Origin: a virus
IMG/VR virus record: IMGVR_UViG_3300031669_004405
Coordinates: 1 to 27,662 of that record
DNA: 27,662 bases
Direction: 5' to 3' (one strand)
The position numbers and the translations under genes are program-made. Each line of letters opens with the position of its first letter. The stretch's first letter is position 1. This document shows, piece by piece, positions 1-8,315 of this stretch. Under the pieces are notes generated by a model. That model ran no database searches. It was not told where the DNA came from and worked only from the letters and a program-made list of their open reading frames with translations.

Positions 1-1038
1 CGTGTTTTACATAATTCCGTTGGTGAAACCGACCCAGATTGGGAAACAAATCGTCTGAAATTCGTAGAAGAATATAATCTACCCATAAGACATGTTAGCG
101 AAGACAAATTACGTGTGTTGATTTGTTGCCAGTTCTTCAAAAACTACACTGGTTCTGAGGTCAGTAATTACGAGTTATCACGAGAACTTGTTAAATTAGG
201 TTGTGACGTAACAATTATTACTTCAATGGTAGGTGACCCATTATTAAGTAAGGCACAAAAAAATGGCGTTAAAGTATATTCCTTCGGCAACCTTCCAAAT
301 CACCGCCTCAATAGTGAGGGTCAGTTCCAATTTGTTAAAAACGAGAAAGAATTCGATATCATTCACGTCAATCACAAACCAATTGGTGAAATTATATTAC
401 AACTTTACCCCAACACACCAGCAGTTATGCACGTCAGAAGCGAAGTCATACCGACTTTCGAAGAACCAATCGTTAATCCCGTGATTAAACGATATATAAG
501 TATCAGAGAAACAGTTACTGAATATATTAAAACATTTGGAATCACCGATGACCAGATAGTAACAATTGATAATCCTTTCGATTATACCAGATTTAATACC
601 AATTATAAGCAAGTTAAGAATGAGAAGGAAGTAGTGTTGTTTATCGGCACATTGGATTACCTGAGAATCAAAATTATCTTAGATTTAATCGAAATGACTG
701 CTGAAAATAATCAGGAACTCTGGGTAATCGGTCATGATAACGGTGATAATCTGAAACTAATTACTGGTGAACACGTTAAATATTTGGGGGTTAAATCAAA
801 TGTTGAAGAATATCTGAAGAAATGTGACTATACCGCAGGTATTTTCAAAGGCAGAACAACAATTGAAGGTTTCCTTTGTGGTAAACAGGGTTGGATATAT
901 GTTGTGGACAAAGAAGGAAATATTTTAAATCGGGAATTAACTGCCGTTCCTACTGATGTCGAAAAATATAGGTCAGACTTTTCAGCCGAGCAGGTATTTA
1001 AGTTATATGAAGAAGTAATTGATGAAACTCAGCAATGA
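1..1038 (+). CDS. GT4-like glycosyltransferase, 5' end outside the window
   Basis: The reading frame is open from base 1, so the gene starts outside the window; a GTG at 115 is only an internal codon and not a convincing start. The 345 visible residues look like a two-domain GT-B glycosyltransferase. From about residue 38 there is a Rossmann-type N-domain (strand RVLICCQFF, then helix SNYELSRELVKLGCDVTIIT), as in GT4 enzymes that carry an acceptor-side N-domain. The second half has the donor-domain pattern VLFIGTLDYLR and then an acidic-residue stretch, FKGRTTIEGFLCGKQGW, where GT4 enzymes bind the sugar nucleotide. About 37 residues upstream of the N-domain belong to something I cannot identify. 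The stop overlaps the next start (ATGA), so the two genes are probably cotranslated. The donor and acceptor sugars cannot be read from sequence. Confidence 0.75.
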   Translation, partial: RVLHNSVGETDPDWETNRLKFVEEYNLPIRHVSEDKLRVLICCQFFKNYTGSEVSNYELSRELVKLGCDVTIITSMVGDPLLSKAQKNGVKVYSFGNLPNHRLNSEGQFQFVKNEKEFDIIHVNHKPIGEIILQLYPNTPAVMHVRSEVIPTFEEPIVNPVIKRYISIRETVTEYIKTFGITDDQIVTIDNPFDYTRFNTNYKQVKNEKEVVLFIGTLDYLRIKIILDLIEMTAENNQELWVIGHDNGDNLKLITGEHVKYLGVKSNVEEYLKKCDYTAGIFKGRTTIEGFLCGKQGWIYVVDKEGNILNRELTAVPTDVEKYRSDFSAEQVFKLYEEVIDETQQ

Positions 1039-1964
1039 AAAGTGAGAAACGGCAGATAAAAAAGCGGATAAAAGCAAGAATCGGACTTCCGAAACAAATA
1101 AAAAAAATGGGTGTAAGAGACAAATTAAGAGAGGTTCAAAAATTTAAACCGATTCGTGTTGATTTGGTTGACAGGAATGAAATTAGGACTGGTGTAAAAA
1201 AAAGTATTAAAGAACCAATAATTTATGACATTAAAGATTATGGTGAATATGTGAAACCAGAAAATGTTGATTATGATGTTCTTATTTATATTTCATCGTT
1301 TGATAGATACGAAAAACTTCTAAGAATTTTAGAACAATTACATTCACAAGAAACCAGATATTCGTTCAAAATAATTGTGATGAATGACGGGTCAGTCGAT
1401 AAAAGATATTATTATTTAAAAAATAAATTTCCCGAAATAATTTATTTGAAAAACAAAATCAATGGTGGACAAAAATTGTATTGGGAAACGACAAATAAAA
1501 TATATGATGAAATAAAAAATTATTTAGTATATGCTGTCATTCAAATAGATGATGATTTCATTTTATGTGATGGCTTTATTGATACGTTAATTGATAGATT
1601 TTTTTGGTTGAAAGAAAAAAATAATGCCTATATGGGAATTAAGTATCATCTCGCATCTTTCAATGAGGAAGGTGATATTAGTGATAATGTTTTTGATTGG
1701 AAAAAAACACCACAAACTTTAGATGGAGGTAGTTTATTTGACCCAGAATTTTTAAGGTTATTTGATTATAAACTTCACAATTATCACGTATGGGGGCAAT
1801 TATATAATTATGTCAGGCAATTTGGTGTTATGGTACATACTCTTAGAGAATCATTAGCTTATCATGATGGTAATTTTGACTCAAAAATGTATCCAGATGG
1901 ACGAATAAATAGAAAAATTCATACAAAAAGGTTTGTTAATGATAAATCAGGGAACATCATATAG
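1035..1964 (+). CDS. GT2-like (GT-A) glycosyltransferase with basic N-terminal extension
   Basis: This 309-residue protein is a GT-A type glycosyltransferase. The nucleotide-sugar domain begins near residue 80 (YDVLIYISSFDRYEKL). It carries NDGS at 117-120, as in the VNDGS motif of GT2, and the metal-binding DDD at 172-174 within QIDDDF. A late YHDGNF segment may supply the C-terminal histidine seen in some family members. The first ~60 residues are unusually rich in lysine and arginine and precede the catalytic domain; they could bind nucleic acid or membrane, or be a linker. The last residues (VNDKSGNII) are encoded by a 21-bp repeat that also forms the start of the next gene, so the natural C-terminus may have been replaced when that module arrived. 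Base composition is more AT-rich than in the preceding gene. Confidence 0.8.
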   Translation: MKSEKRQIKKRIKARIGLPKQIKKMGVRDKLREVQKFKPIRVDLVDRNEIRTGVKKSIKEPIIYDIKDYGEYVKPENVDYDVLIYISSFDRYEKLLRILEQLHSQETRYSFKIIVMNDGSVDKRYYYLKNKFPEIIYLKNKINGGQKLYWETTNKIYDEIKNYLVYAVIQIDDDFILCDGFIDTLIDRFFWLKEKNNAYMGIKYHLASFNEEGDISDNVFDWKKTPQTLDGGSLFDPEFLRLFDYKLHNYHVWGQLYNYVRQFGVMVHTLRESLAYHDGNFDSKMYPDGRINRKIHTKRFVNDKSGNII

Positions 1965-1978
1965 AATGAGTTTAAGAA
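1935..1978 (+). repeat. Copy 1 of 44-bp gene-start module
   Basis: Bases 1935-1955 are identical to 9624-9644 (21 of 21), and the following 23 bases match at 18 positions, giving 39 of 44 overall. In both places the ATG inside the repeat opens a protein beginning MINQGT, followed by S or T and then YR. In both places a second frame across the repeat reads VNDKSGN and ends at a TAG. The similarity fades after about 44 bases, and the bases upstream differ. Confidence 0.9.
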
Positions 1979-2805
1979 CAGGACAACAATCTCATAGGGT
2001 TAGTGTCAATACTAAAGAACAGACGTTATTGGCAGGTCCTTGGATTGGGGAATTCGGCTGGGAGTTGTTTTGTTGGCAAGGACATATTAGAACCATTGCG
2101 CCTGATTATAAGAAGGTTATTATTGCAAGTAGAGCGGGTCATGAATTTATGTATGAAGATTTTGCCGATGAATTCGTTCCAGTAATAATTCCACCTAATG
2201 CTCAATCAGATAGTTGGTTTTGTCGTGGTATGCCAGAAAACTTTGCACAGACACTTATTACGAATATTAAATATGACGTTAGAATTCCAGCAAAAAACAT
2301 CGGATTTCTGATGTATGCGAATGGAGTCCCACAAAAAAGTACTTTATTTGGGTCACAAAACTTCATAAAGTTTGAATCAAACACATTGGATAAATCTTTT
2401 GACATTCTTGTGCATCCACGGAATAGAGATTTAGGTGCTGATAGAAATTGGAATAAAGAGAAATGGCAAGAACTTATTAACCAATTATCAGAAAAATATA
2501 GTATTGGCACAATCGGTACAGACGAAGCATTTGAGTTGGAGAATACTACTGACTGTAGAAACGTTTCTGTTCATGACACCGTGAGTCTGATGAATAGAAC
2601 TAAATTGGTGGTGGGACAATCATCAGGACCGCTTCATCTGGCAAGTCTTGCAACGACACCTCATCTGGTTTGGTCATCAGCACACAATAAAGACAGGTAT
2701 GAGAAATACTGGAATCCATTCAATACACCAGTGTATTTTTATTCGAATTACGAATGGAATCCACCTGTCGAATTCATTTACGATAAAATAATTGAAGCAT
2801 TATGA
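1939..2805 (+). CDS. GT9-like (heptosyltransferase-type) glycosyltransferase
   Basis: A 288-residue GT-B protein resembling ADP-heptose:LPS heptosyltransferases (GT9) in its second half. The segment at about 156-240 has strand FDILVHPRN, helix WNKEKWQELINQL, IGTIGTDEA, and then GQSSGPLHLASL at 226-237. The last of these corresponds to the GxSG-P-HxA donor-site motif of the family. The N-domain carries GPWIGEFGWELF (about 33-44) followed by WQGH, a pattern I associate with glycan-cluster glycosyltransferases. I place the start at ATG 1939 and not TTG 1933, because the residues from there (MINQGTSYR) are repeated at the start of the gene at 9628. The gene overlaps the previous one by 26 nt. The window also encodes ADP-heptose synthesis enzymes, so a heptose donor is plausible but not shown. 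Confidence 0.75.
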   Translation: MINQGTSYRMSLRTGQQSHRVSVNTKEQTLLAGPWIGEFGWELFCWQGHIRTIAPDYKKVIIASRAGHEFMYEDFADEFVPVIIPPNAQSDSWFCRGMPENFAQTLITNIKYDVRIPAKNIGFLMYANGVPQKSTLFGSQNFIKFESNTLDKSFDILVHPRNRDLGADRNWNKEKWQELINQLSEKYSIGTIGTDEAFELENTTDCRNVSVHDTVSLMNRTKLVVGQSSGPLHLASLATTPHLVWSSAHNKDRYEKYWNPFNTPVYFYSNYEWNPPVEFIYDKIIEAL

Positions 2806-3650
2806 AAATAATATTTGTAGCAGTTTTTAGTTATAATTCAACCAATGTTTCTCAAGCCGATGGGTTTAGGAAGAATGGTTGTGAAGTAATTGAATTTAAT
2901 TACAGGGAGATTGCTGGAAAAGTCGGAAATCATGAACGAGATAAACAATTAGTTGCTCTTTGTGAAGCAGAAAAACCCGATGTTGTGGTTTTTAGTAAAT
3001 GTAATGAAATTTATTCATGGGTTGTTGACGAGTGTAATAAACATTCTAAGACCGTCTTGTGGTACATGGACCCACTTAATGATAATTTTAATTATGCTTT
3101 GAAAGAAAAAATTCAGAAATGTACGTATAGTTTTTGTGCGCTTCAAGAACCACTTAGAGAAGCGAAAAGAATTGGCGGTAATAAGGTTTTCTTTTTACAC
3201 GAAGGTTATGACCATACAAGTAATTATCCTGTTGATATTCCATATAAATATAATTATTCGTTTATTGGTGATGCAAGGGCAGGTAGAAAAAAATATGTAG
3301 ATGCTCTTAACATATCGTTAATTCAAAATGCGTATGGAAAAGAACATTCAATTGCGGTCTCTGAAACCAAAATAAATTTAAATTTTACTGAAGGCGGTAC
3401 ATCGGACAGAACATATAAGGTTCTCGCAAGTAAAGGATTTCTTTTGACCGAACCTTGGGACGGCATGGAAGACGATTTTAGTGTTGGAGAAGACCTTGAT
3501 ATTTTTACGACTGTCGAGGAATTGAGACAAAAGATTGATTATTATTTAAAAAACGATGATGAGAGATTAATAATTGCCGAACATGGTTATCAAACTGTAC
3601 GGAAATTTGACAGAATAAATTGGGCAAAAAAAATTATTAATAAATTATGA
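2802..3650 (+). CDS. CgeB-like glycosyltransferase (Glyco_trans_1_2 type)
   Basis: This 282-residue GT-B protein starts with MKIIFVAVFSYNSTN and has a DVVVFSKCNEIYSWVVDEC helix-strand unit near residue 65. The C-terminal part (about 180-280) is typical of the CgeB / Glyco_trans_1_2 group. It contains SETKINLNFTEGG, RTYKVLASKGFLLTEPWDGMEDDF, and then a helix pair ending AEHGYQTV near the C-terminus. In the family these residues form the nucleotide-sugar pocket; the glutamate/aspartate after the LL-T segment and the downstream acidic residues fit. The gene overlaps its upstream neighbour by 4 nt (ATGA) and its downstream neighbour by 4 nt, so it sits within a continuous operon. The sugar donor is unknown. 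Confidence 0.75.
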   Translation: MKIIFVAVFSYNSTNVSQADGFRKNGCEVIEFNYREIAGKVGNHERDKQLVALCEAEKPDVVVFSKCNEIYSWVVDECNKHSKTVLWYMDPLNDNFNYALKEKIQKCTYSFCALQEPLREAKRIGGNKVFFLHEGYDHTSNYPVDIPYKYNYSFIGDARAGRKKYVDALNISLIQNAYGKEHSIAVSETKINLNFTEGGTSDRTYKVLASKGFLLTEPWDGMEDDFSVGEDLDIFTTVEELRQKIDYYLKNDDERLIIAEHGYQTVRKFDRINWAKKIINKL

Positions 3651-4306
3651 AAGGAAGAAAATCAAAACATAATCCCTATAAGGTGGTTCAGATGTTTGAA
3701 GAGGAAGTGGCTGAATATACGGGAGCACCCTTTGCTGTTTCTGTTGATAGTTGCACAAATGCGTTGTTTTTGTGTTTGATATATAAAAAATATGAAATGC
3801 AATTACAAAAGAGAAGAGAAATAACAATCCCTTCCAAGACTTACCTATCTGTCCCAATGTCCATTATTCACGCTGGTTTTGAACCCGTTTTTGACTATTC
3901 AATGAATGACTGGTCAGGAATATACCAATTAAAACCATATAATATATATGATGCAGCGAAACGATTAACAAACGACATGTATATTGGTGGTAGTTTCATG
4001 TGTCTTTCTTTTCATATCAAAAAAAACCTTTCAATTGGGAAGGGTGGGATGATTTTATGTGATGATGCGAATGCTGTTAAATGGTTTAAATCGGCACGTT
4101 ATGAAGGAAGAAACGAAAAACTTTATCATGAGGATGATATTAAGATGCTGGGATGGAATATGTATATGACACCACAACAAGCAGCACATGGGTTGGCATT
4201 AATGCAAAATTATCCAATTGATGTTTCAGACTTGGGTGAAAACGATGGATATCGTGATTTAACCGAATTTACTGTATTTAAATATCATAAAAAAATAAAT
4301 GAATAA
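3647..4306 (+). CDS. Shortened DegT/DnrJ/EryC1/StrS-type aminotransferase
   Basis: The protein resembles PLP-dependent sugar aminotransferases that turn keto-sugar nucleotides into amino sugars. Features in order: a substrate loop and N-helix (VQMFEEEVAEYTGAPFAVSVDSCTNAL, 14-40); TIPSKTYLSVPMSIIHAGFEPVF (60-82), matching the family's P-x-TF-x-AT-x-x-AI pattern; YDAAKRL at 101-107 with D102 in place of the PLP-binding aspartate of DAAHA; and SFHIKKNLSIGKGGMI (121-136), where K126 fits the Schiff-base lysine of SFHxxK. At 219 residues it is far shorter than the usual ~370. The family's C-terminal small domain is nearly absent and replaced by ~30 residues. It may be a minimal active enzyme, a degenerate one, or half of a complex. 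It overlaps both neighbours. Confidence 0.75.
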   Translation: MKGRKSKHNPYKVVQMFEEEVAEYTGAPFAVSVDSCTNALFLCLIYKKYEMQLQKRREITIPSKTYLSVPMSIIHAGFEPVFDYSMNDWSGIYQLKPYNIYDAAKRLTNDMYIGGSFMCLSFHIKKNLSIGKGGMILCDDANAVKWFKSARYEGRNEKLYHEDDIKMLGWNMYMTPQQAAHGLALMQNYPIDVSDLGENDGYRDLTEFTVFKYHKKINE

Positions 4307-4910
4307 AAGAGAAAAATTAAATGTCGTATTGGATAGAGTGAAAACTGTACCCACAGAATACATTCAAAGAAGTCTCTATAGAGACATTAATGAAATGATA
4401 ATGTTATGCGATAATATTATCGAAAATAATGTAAAAAACGTTATTGAAATCGGTACTTATTGGGGTGTTGCGTCAGCAGTTTTTGCATCAATAATTGATG
4501 GTGATGTTTATACAATAAATGTTAGTGATGACGAAATTTTTCGTTCAAAAACATTGTGGGATAGTCTTGATATTAAAAACATAATACAAATTAAAGGAAG
4601 TTCCTTGGATGAACTACCAAAATTAGTTAATAAGATTCCCGATGTGGGTTTTGTTTATGTCGATGGTAGTCATGAAATACCTTTTGCAATGAAGGAATTC
4701 GAAATTATTAAAAATTCGAAAATTAAAAACGGTAATTGTCTGGTTTATTTCGATGACGGTCCTCTTGCTGGTGTACAACAAGCAATTAAGACACATAATT
4801 TAAAGATACTTGATGGGGGTCATGATTGGATGATTGAAGACCAAAAAAATAAAAATGCTAATGCAACATTAAGAGCATATCATATATTTGGTGATTTTAA
4901 GTTTGAATGA
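4299..4910 (+). CDS. Class I SAM methyltransferase, Methyltransf_24-like
   Basis: A 203-residue protein with a Rossmann methyltransferase core. SAM motif I is NVIEIGTYWGVASAVFA (about 47-63). A GDVYTINVSDDE strand supplies the acidic residue after beta-2, and VGFVYVDGSHE is the motif seen in the Methyltransf_24 / cephalosporin-hydroxylase-like group. It is followed by CLVYFDDGPLAGVQQAI. Enzymes of this group often modify sugars or peptides in glycan and antibiotic clusters. Its position between an aminotransferase and an FkbM methyltransferase suggests O- or N-methylation of a sugar, but this is inferred from the neighbourhood only. The start overlaps the previous gene by 8 nt, and its stop overlaps the next start (ATGA). 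Confidence 0.7.
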   Translation: MNKREKLNVVLDRVKTVPTEYIQRSLYRDINEMIMLCDNIIENNVKNVIEIGTYWGVASAVFASIIDGDVYTINVSDDEIFRSKTLWDSLDIKNIIQIKGSSLDELPKLVNKIPDVGFVYVDGSHEIPFAMKEFEIIKNSKIKNGNCLVYFDDGPLAGVQQAIKTHNLKILDGGHDWMIEDQKNKNANATLRAYHIFGDFKFE

Positions 4911-5623
4911 AAATGGACACAGAAATAAAATATAAAAACAATATAATCAAGTTCTATAATTTATTTGAAACTGGTCATAATATCGATAAATTTATTATGA
5001 ATAATCAACTATATGCAAGACCTGACCATAATTTTGAATTTCTATTGGATTTAATTAAACCGAATAGTGTTGTATATGATATTGGTGCATATATAGGAAC
5101 ATTTTCAATCCCGTTTGCATTAAATAATATGGTAGTTCATGCATTTGAAGGGTTTCCAGATAATTTTTGGAGATTGAAAAAAAATTGTGAGGTATATGAA
5201 AAAATAATAGTTCATTTGGTGGCAGTTAGTAATAAAAATGAAACCGTTACCACAAAGTTCAATGATTGTACGGCACAAACACCAATCAAAAGAGAAATTA
5301 ATTTTGTTATTTTCGATGAGTATTTGAAGGAGAATTATATTGCGCCACCTGATTTGGTGAAGGTTGATATTGAGGGAATGGAAACCCTTGCATTATTTGG
5401 AATGAAGAATCTCATCGAAAACGTAAGACCTATATGGCAAATAGGATATCATATAGGTCTTAATGTTAAATTCGATGGATACCCGGGTTTTGTACATTCA
5501 GAAGAAGGTGGTTTCAATTTCAATGAATTTAAGAAATACGGTTATAAAATATATAATGAACAAAATAAAGAAGTTCAAGGATTTACTGGTTGGGGTGAAT
5601 ATATTTGCATCCCTAATAAATAA
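4907..5623 (+). CDS. FkbM family methyltransferase
   Basis: This 238-residue protein has the hallmarks of the FkbM family, SAM-dependent O-methyltransferases common in polysaccharide loci. SAM motif I is SVVYDIGAYIGTFSIPFA (about 54-70). It is followed by VVHAFEGFPDNFWRLKKN, where the E after beta-2 contacts the ribose, and later by PDLVKVDIEGMETLALFGM, the diagnostic K-x-D-I-E-G-x-E block. The family usually runs 200-280 residues, so the protein looks complete. ATG 4907 overlaps the preceding stop; a second in-frame ATG at 4913 is an equally possible start. A 20-nt AT-rich gap follows, one of the few true gaps in this operon. Confidence 0.85.
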   Translation: MKMDTEIKYKNNIIKFYNLFETGHNIDKFIMNNQLYARPDHNFEFLLDLIKPNSVVYDIGAYIGTFSIPFALNNMVVHAFEGFPDNFWRLKKNCEVYEKIIVHLVAVSNKNETVTTKFNDCTAQTPIKREINFVIFDEYLKENYIAPPDLVKVDIEGMETLALFGMKNLIENVRPIWQIGYHIGLNVKFDGYPGFVHSEEGGFNFNEFKKYGYKIYNEQNKEVQGFTGWGEYICIPNK

Positions 5624-5643
5624 TTTTAATAAAAAATAGTAAC

Positions 5644-6420
5644 ATGAAAAATCATATTAAAAATTTTTGGGACACACAGGGTGAGACATATGGTGACCAT
5701 CATTTAGCATCGTGGGGTGATAAATATGCAATTGACCTTGAGATTGAAGAAATTTCAGAACATTTAGAAGATGATGATAATGTTTTGGATGTTGGATGTG
5801 CCAATGGTTATTCAACATTCGAACAATTTGAAAAAAACCCAACATTGAAATTGGTTGGTGTGGATTATTCCGAGCCAATGATTGAAAACGCACAAAAAAG
5901 ATTAAATAATTTTATAAAACCTAATAATTTATCGTTTGCTGTAGGAGACATACTTGATTTAAAATTTGATAATGAACAGTTTAATAAGGTTTATACGACA
6001 AGAGTATTAATCAATTTACCAACATGGGAAGAACAAATAATTGGATTAAATGAATTACTTAGAGTAACAAAAGTCGGTGGTAAGGTGATAATTTCAGAAG
6101 GTTTTTTCGAACCAATGATAAAATTAAATTCATTGAGATTAATCGCAGGTCTTTCACCATTAGTGGAACACGATTTTAATAGATATTTGAAGATTTCCAG
6201 ATTGGAAGATTTTCTAATTCAAAAGAAATTGGTTTTCGAAAAAAATGATTTTTCATCGGTTTACTATCTGGGGTCGAGATTCATCAGAGAATTAGTTACC
6301 GATATTAGTAGATATGAAGGGTACTCAAATCCAATAAATGGTATTTTTTATGAATTAGAAAAGAATTTTTCTGGTGGTGGTTTCGGCATTCAACAGGCAT
6401 ATGTAATAACAAAAAAATGA
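5644..6420 (+). CDS. Class I SAM methyltransferase, UbiE/Methyltransf_11-like
   Basis: This 258-residue protein has a full class I methyltransferase core. Motif I is NVLDVGCANGYST (46-58), the acidic post-II position is VGVDYSEPMIENAQKRL, AVGDILDLKFDNEQFNKVYTTRVLINL covers motifs II-III, and GGKVIISEGFF ends the core. The N-terminal FWDTQGETYGDHHLASWGD resembles the lead-in of small-molecule and sugar methyltransferases. The C-terminal third (about 165-258) has no motif I recognise. It begins 20 nt after the previous stop, with no clear Shine-Dalgarno, and its stop overlaps the next start. Substrate unknown; glycan methylation is the simplest reading given the locus. Confidence 0.8.
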   Translation: MKNHIKNFWDTQGETYGDHHLASWGDKYAIDLEIEEISEHLEDDDNVLDVGCANGYSTFEQFEKNPTLKLVGVDYSEPMIENAQKRLNNFIKPNNLSFAVGDILDLKFDNEQFNKVYTTRVLINLPTWEEQIIGLNELLRVTKVGGKVIISEGFFEPMIKLNSLRLIAGLSPLVEHDFNRYLKISRLEDFLIQKKLVFEKNDFSSVYYLGSRFIRELVTDISRYEGYSNPINGIFYELEKNFSGGGFGIQQAYVITKK

Positions 6421-7103
6421 AAAAAGCGGTATTAACAAGAGCAGATTCAAATATAAAAGAAATGACGGATATTACACTTCCTGTCATGAGAAAATATGCC
6501 GAATCAATGGATTGCGATTTTATTATTTTAGACCATGACCCACCTTTTCTTACATTAGACCACAAACCACATTATAGAATTTTAAAAATGTATGAGTTGT
6601 TTGATGAATATGATAAAATTCTGCATCTTGATGCCGATATGTTAATAAACAAAAATTGTCCAAACATCTTTGAAACTGTGCCAGAAAATATGATTGGTGT
6701 CATATTCGAAGATAAGGGAAGTAGAAGAGGTAATAGACATTTTAAAATACAGAATGTTCAAAAGGTTTGGGGGGATGTTGGTTGGGTTAATGGATATACA
6801 AATTCTGGTACATTACTTTTATCAAAACAACATAGAGACGTTTTTTTACCACACAATGGTGAATATTGGTTAGATGATGGTTCTGGGGATATTCACATTT
6901 CCTATAATATACATAAATATGATTTTAAGATATATGAATTAGAGTATAAATGGAATCACATGACAATGTTTTCAGAGCCTTGGTTGAATGCCAATCGTTT
7001 CGATTCACATATAATTCACTATGCTGGAAAAGGAATTTTTGATGGAAACATTACAACAAGAATTGAACAAATAAGAAAAGATTATGAAATTATCTATAAA
7101 TAA
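6417..7103 (+). CDS. GT8-like glycosyltransferase
   Basis: This 228-residue protein fits a compact GT-A glycosyltransferase of the GT8 or glycogenin-like sort. The N-terminal strand MKKAVLTRADSN is followed by helix MRKYAESMDCDFIILDHDPP. HYRILKMYELFDEYDKILHLDADMLI then contains the metal-binding D72-A-D74. Further on are GYTNSGTLLLSKQHRDVF (acceptor-side NSG motif) and the C-terminal SHIIHYAGKG, whose histidine could be the third metal ligand as in GT8 (HxxGxxKPW). The protein is short for the family, but all core elements are visible. It overlaps the next gene by 20 nt. Confidence 0.75.
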   Translation: MKKAVLTRADSNIKEMTDITLPVMRKYAESMDCDFIILDHDPPFLTLDHKPHYRILKMYELFDEYDKILHLDADMLINKNCPNIFETVPENMIGVIFEDKGSRRGNRHFKIQNVQKVWGDVGWVNGYTNSGTLLLSKQHRDVFLPHNGEYWLDDGSGDIHISYNIHKYDFKIYELEYKWNHMTMFSEPWLNANRFDSHIIHYAGKGIFDGNITTRIEQIRKDYEIIYK

Positions 7104-7803
7104 AAAAATTTTAATCAACCAACCATATTTTTTGGGTGATATTATTTTTGTGATGGCATTGATTCAAAAATTGGTAATTGATGGGTATGATGTTACATAT
7201 CCTGTGCGTGACGAATATATTAATCTCCAGAAGAATTTTCCTACAGTTAAAATGATACCACTTAGTAGATTTCCAAATTATGAAAGATATAATCGTACTG
7301 AAGTATTATTTGAGGATAATGAATACGTTGCAATATCACTTCGTCATTCATATACGAGAAAAGGTTTACCCTATCACATGAATAATAAATATGAGAGTAT
7401 TGGTTTACCTGTGGATATGTGGAGAGACATTAAAATTACGAGGGATTTTGAAACCGAAAAAAAAATATTTGATGAATTGGGGTTAAAACCCGATGAAAAA
7501 TATAATTTAATTAATGAATTTCATCGCCCGTTTTTTCATAGAACACCCATTCTTATTGAAAACGATAATAGAAATATTTATATGAGTCAACTTGATGGTT
7601 ATAGTCTTTTGGACTGGATTGGAATTATGGAAAATGCACAATCTTTACATATGATTGCTTCTTCAAGTCAATACTTAATGGAAACAATACCTACGATGCC
7701 GAAAGAAATGCATATATATAGAAGATATAATGAAAATACTGGTGGTTATTGGGACCATTCTTCATACGAGTTTCTTTTCAAAAGAAATTATGTTTGGCAT
7801 TAA
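7084..7803 (+). CDS. Putative GT-B glycosyltransferase, distantly GT9-like
   Basis: A 239-residue protein I recognise only by pattern. The N-terminus KKILINQPYFLGDIIFVMALIQKLVIDGYDVTYPV matches the lead strand-loop-helix of heptosyltransferase-like GT-B folds (the G-D pair after the first strand, then two hydrophobic helices). Near the C-terminus LDWIGIMENAQSLHMIASSSQYLMETI resembles the GT9 donor-site helix, with H and S residues where the family has GxDSGxxH. The middle segment (about 90-165) is not diagnostic. It begins inside the end of the previous gene (20-nt overlap). A glycosyltransferase role is an inference from fold and position; another nucleotide-binding enzyme is possible. Confidence 0.5.
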   Translation: MKLSINKKILINQPYFLGDIIFVMALIQKLVIDGYDVTYPVRDEYINLQKNFPTVKMIPLSRFPNYERYNRTEVLFEDNEYVAISLRHSYTRKGLPYHMNNKYESIGLPVDMWRDIKITRDFETEKKIFDELGLKPDEKYNLINEFHRPFFHRTPILIENDNRNIYMSQLDGYSLLDWIGIMENAQSLHMIASSSQYLMETIPTMPKEMHIYRRYNENTGGYWDHSSYEFLFKRNYVWH

Positions 7804-7814
7804 TAAAAGAAATT

Positions 7815-8315
7815 ATGATTGAAACAATTAAATTTAGGGATATTGAATATCCACTACATCAAGCAGTTGGAAATGCAGCACAATTTGCAATCCCATATGC
7901 TAAACATTATTGTAAGGGGATTGGGTATGATATTGGGTGCATGAAAAAAGAATGGGCGTTTACTGATTCAATACCAATTGATTTAGATTTTCCTGATGAA
8001 TATCATGCACTGAATTTACCACAACAAGATGTTGATTATATTTTCTCAAGTCATTGTTTGGAACACATACATGAGTGGGTAGATGTGTTGGAGTATTGGT
8101 ATGATACATTAAAAATAGGCGGTGTTTTATTCCTATATCTTCCTCATTATAATCAAGAATATTGGAGACCTTGGAACAATAGAAAGCATGTAAACATCTT
8201 CACATCTGAAATAATAAAAGATTGGATGGAACAAAAGGGATTTATTAACATTTTTGTTGGTGAAAAAGACCTTAATGATTCATTCATGATAGTGGGTGAA
8301 AAAAGAACGATATGA
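7815..8315 (+). CDS. Small SAM-dependent methyltransferase-like protein
   Basis: The 166 residues from ATG 7815 contain a reduced class I methyltransferase core. GIGYDIGCMKKEWAF sits where motif I (D-x-G-x-G) is expected, but lacks the usual glycine-rich G-x-G-x-G pattern. DSIPIDLDFPDEY supplies the acidic loop. VDYIFSSHCLEHIHEWVDVLEYWYDTLKIGGVLFLYLPH is a near-typical motif II-III region, like those of glycan-cluster Methyltransf_11 proteins. I prefer ATG 7815, 12 nt after the preceding stop, over an upstream in-frame ATG at 7749 that would place 22 residues inside the previous gene. The altered motif I makes catalytic activity uncertain. Confidence 0.65.
   Translation: MIETIKFRDIEYPLHQAVGNAAQFAIPYAKHYCKGIGYDIGCMKKEWAFTDSIPIDLDFPDEYHALNLPQQDVDYIFSSHCLEHIHEWVDVLEYWYDTLKIGGVLFLYLPHYNQEYWRPWNNRKHVNIFTSEIIKDWMEQKGFINIFVGEKDLNDSFMIVGEKRTI

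Noticed and set aside
7575-7582. TATTTATA as another late-promoter-like motif
   Set aside because: It lies inside a glycosyltransferase gene without the AG prefix and is expected by chance in AT-rich coding DNA.
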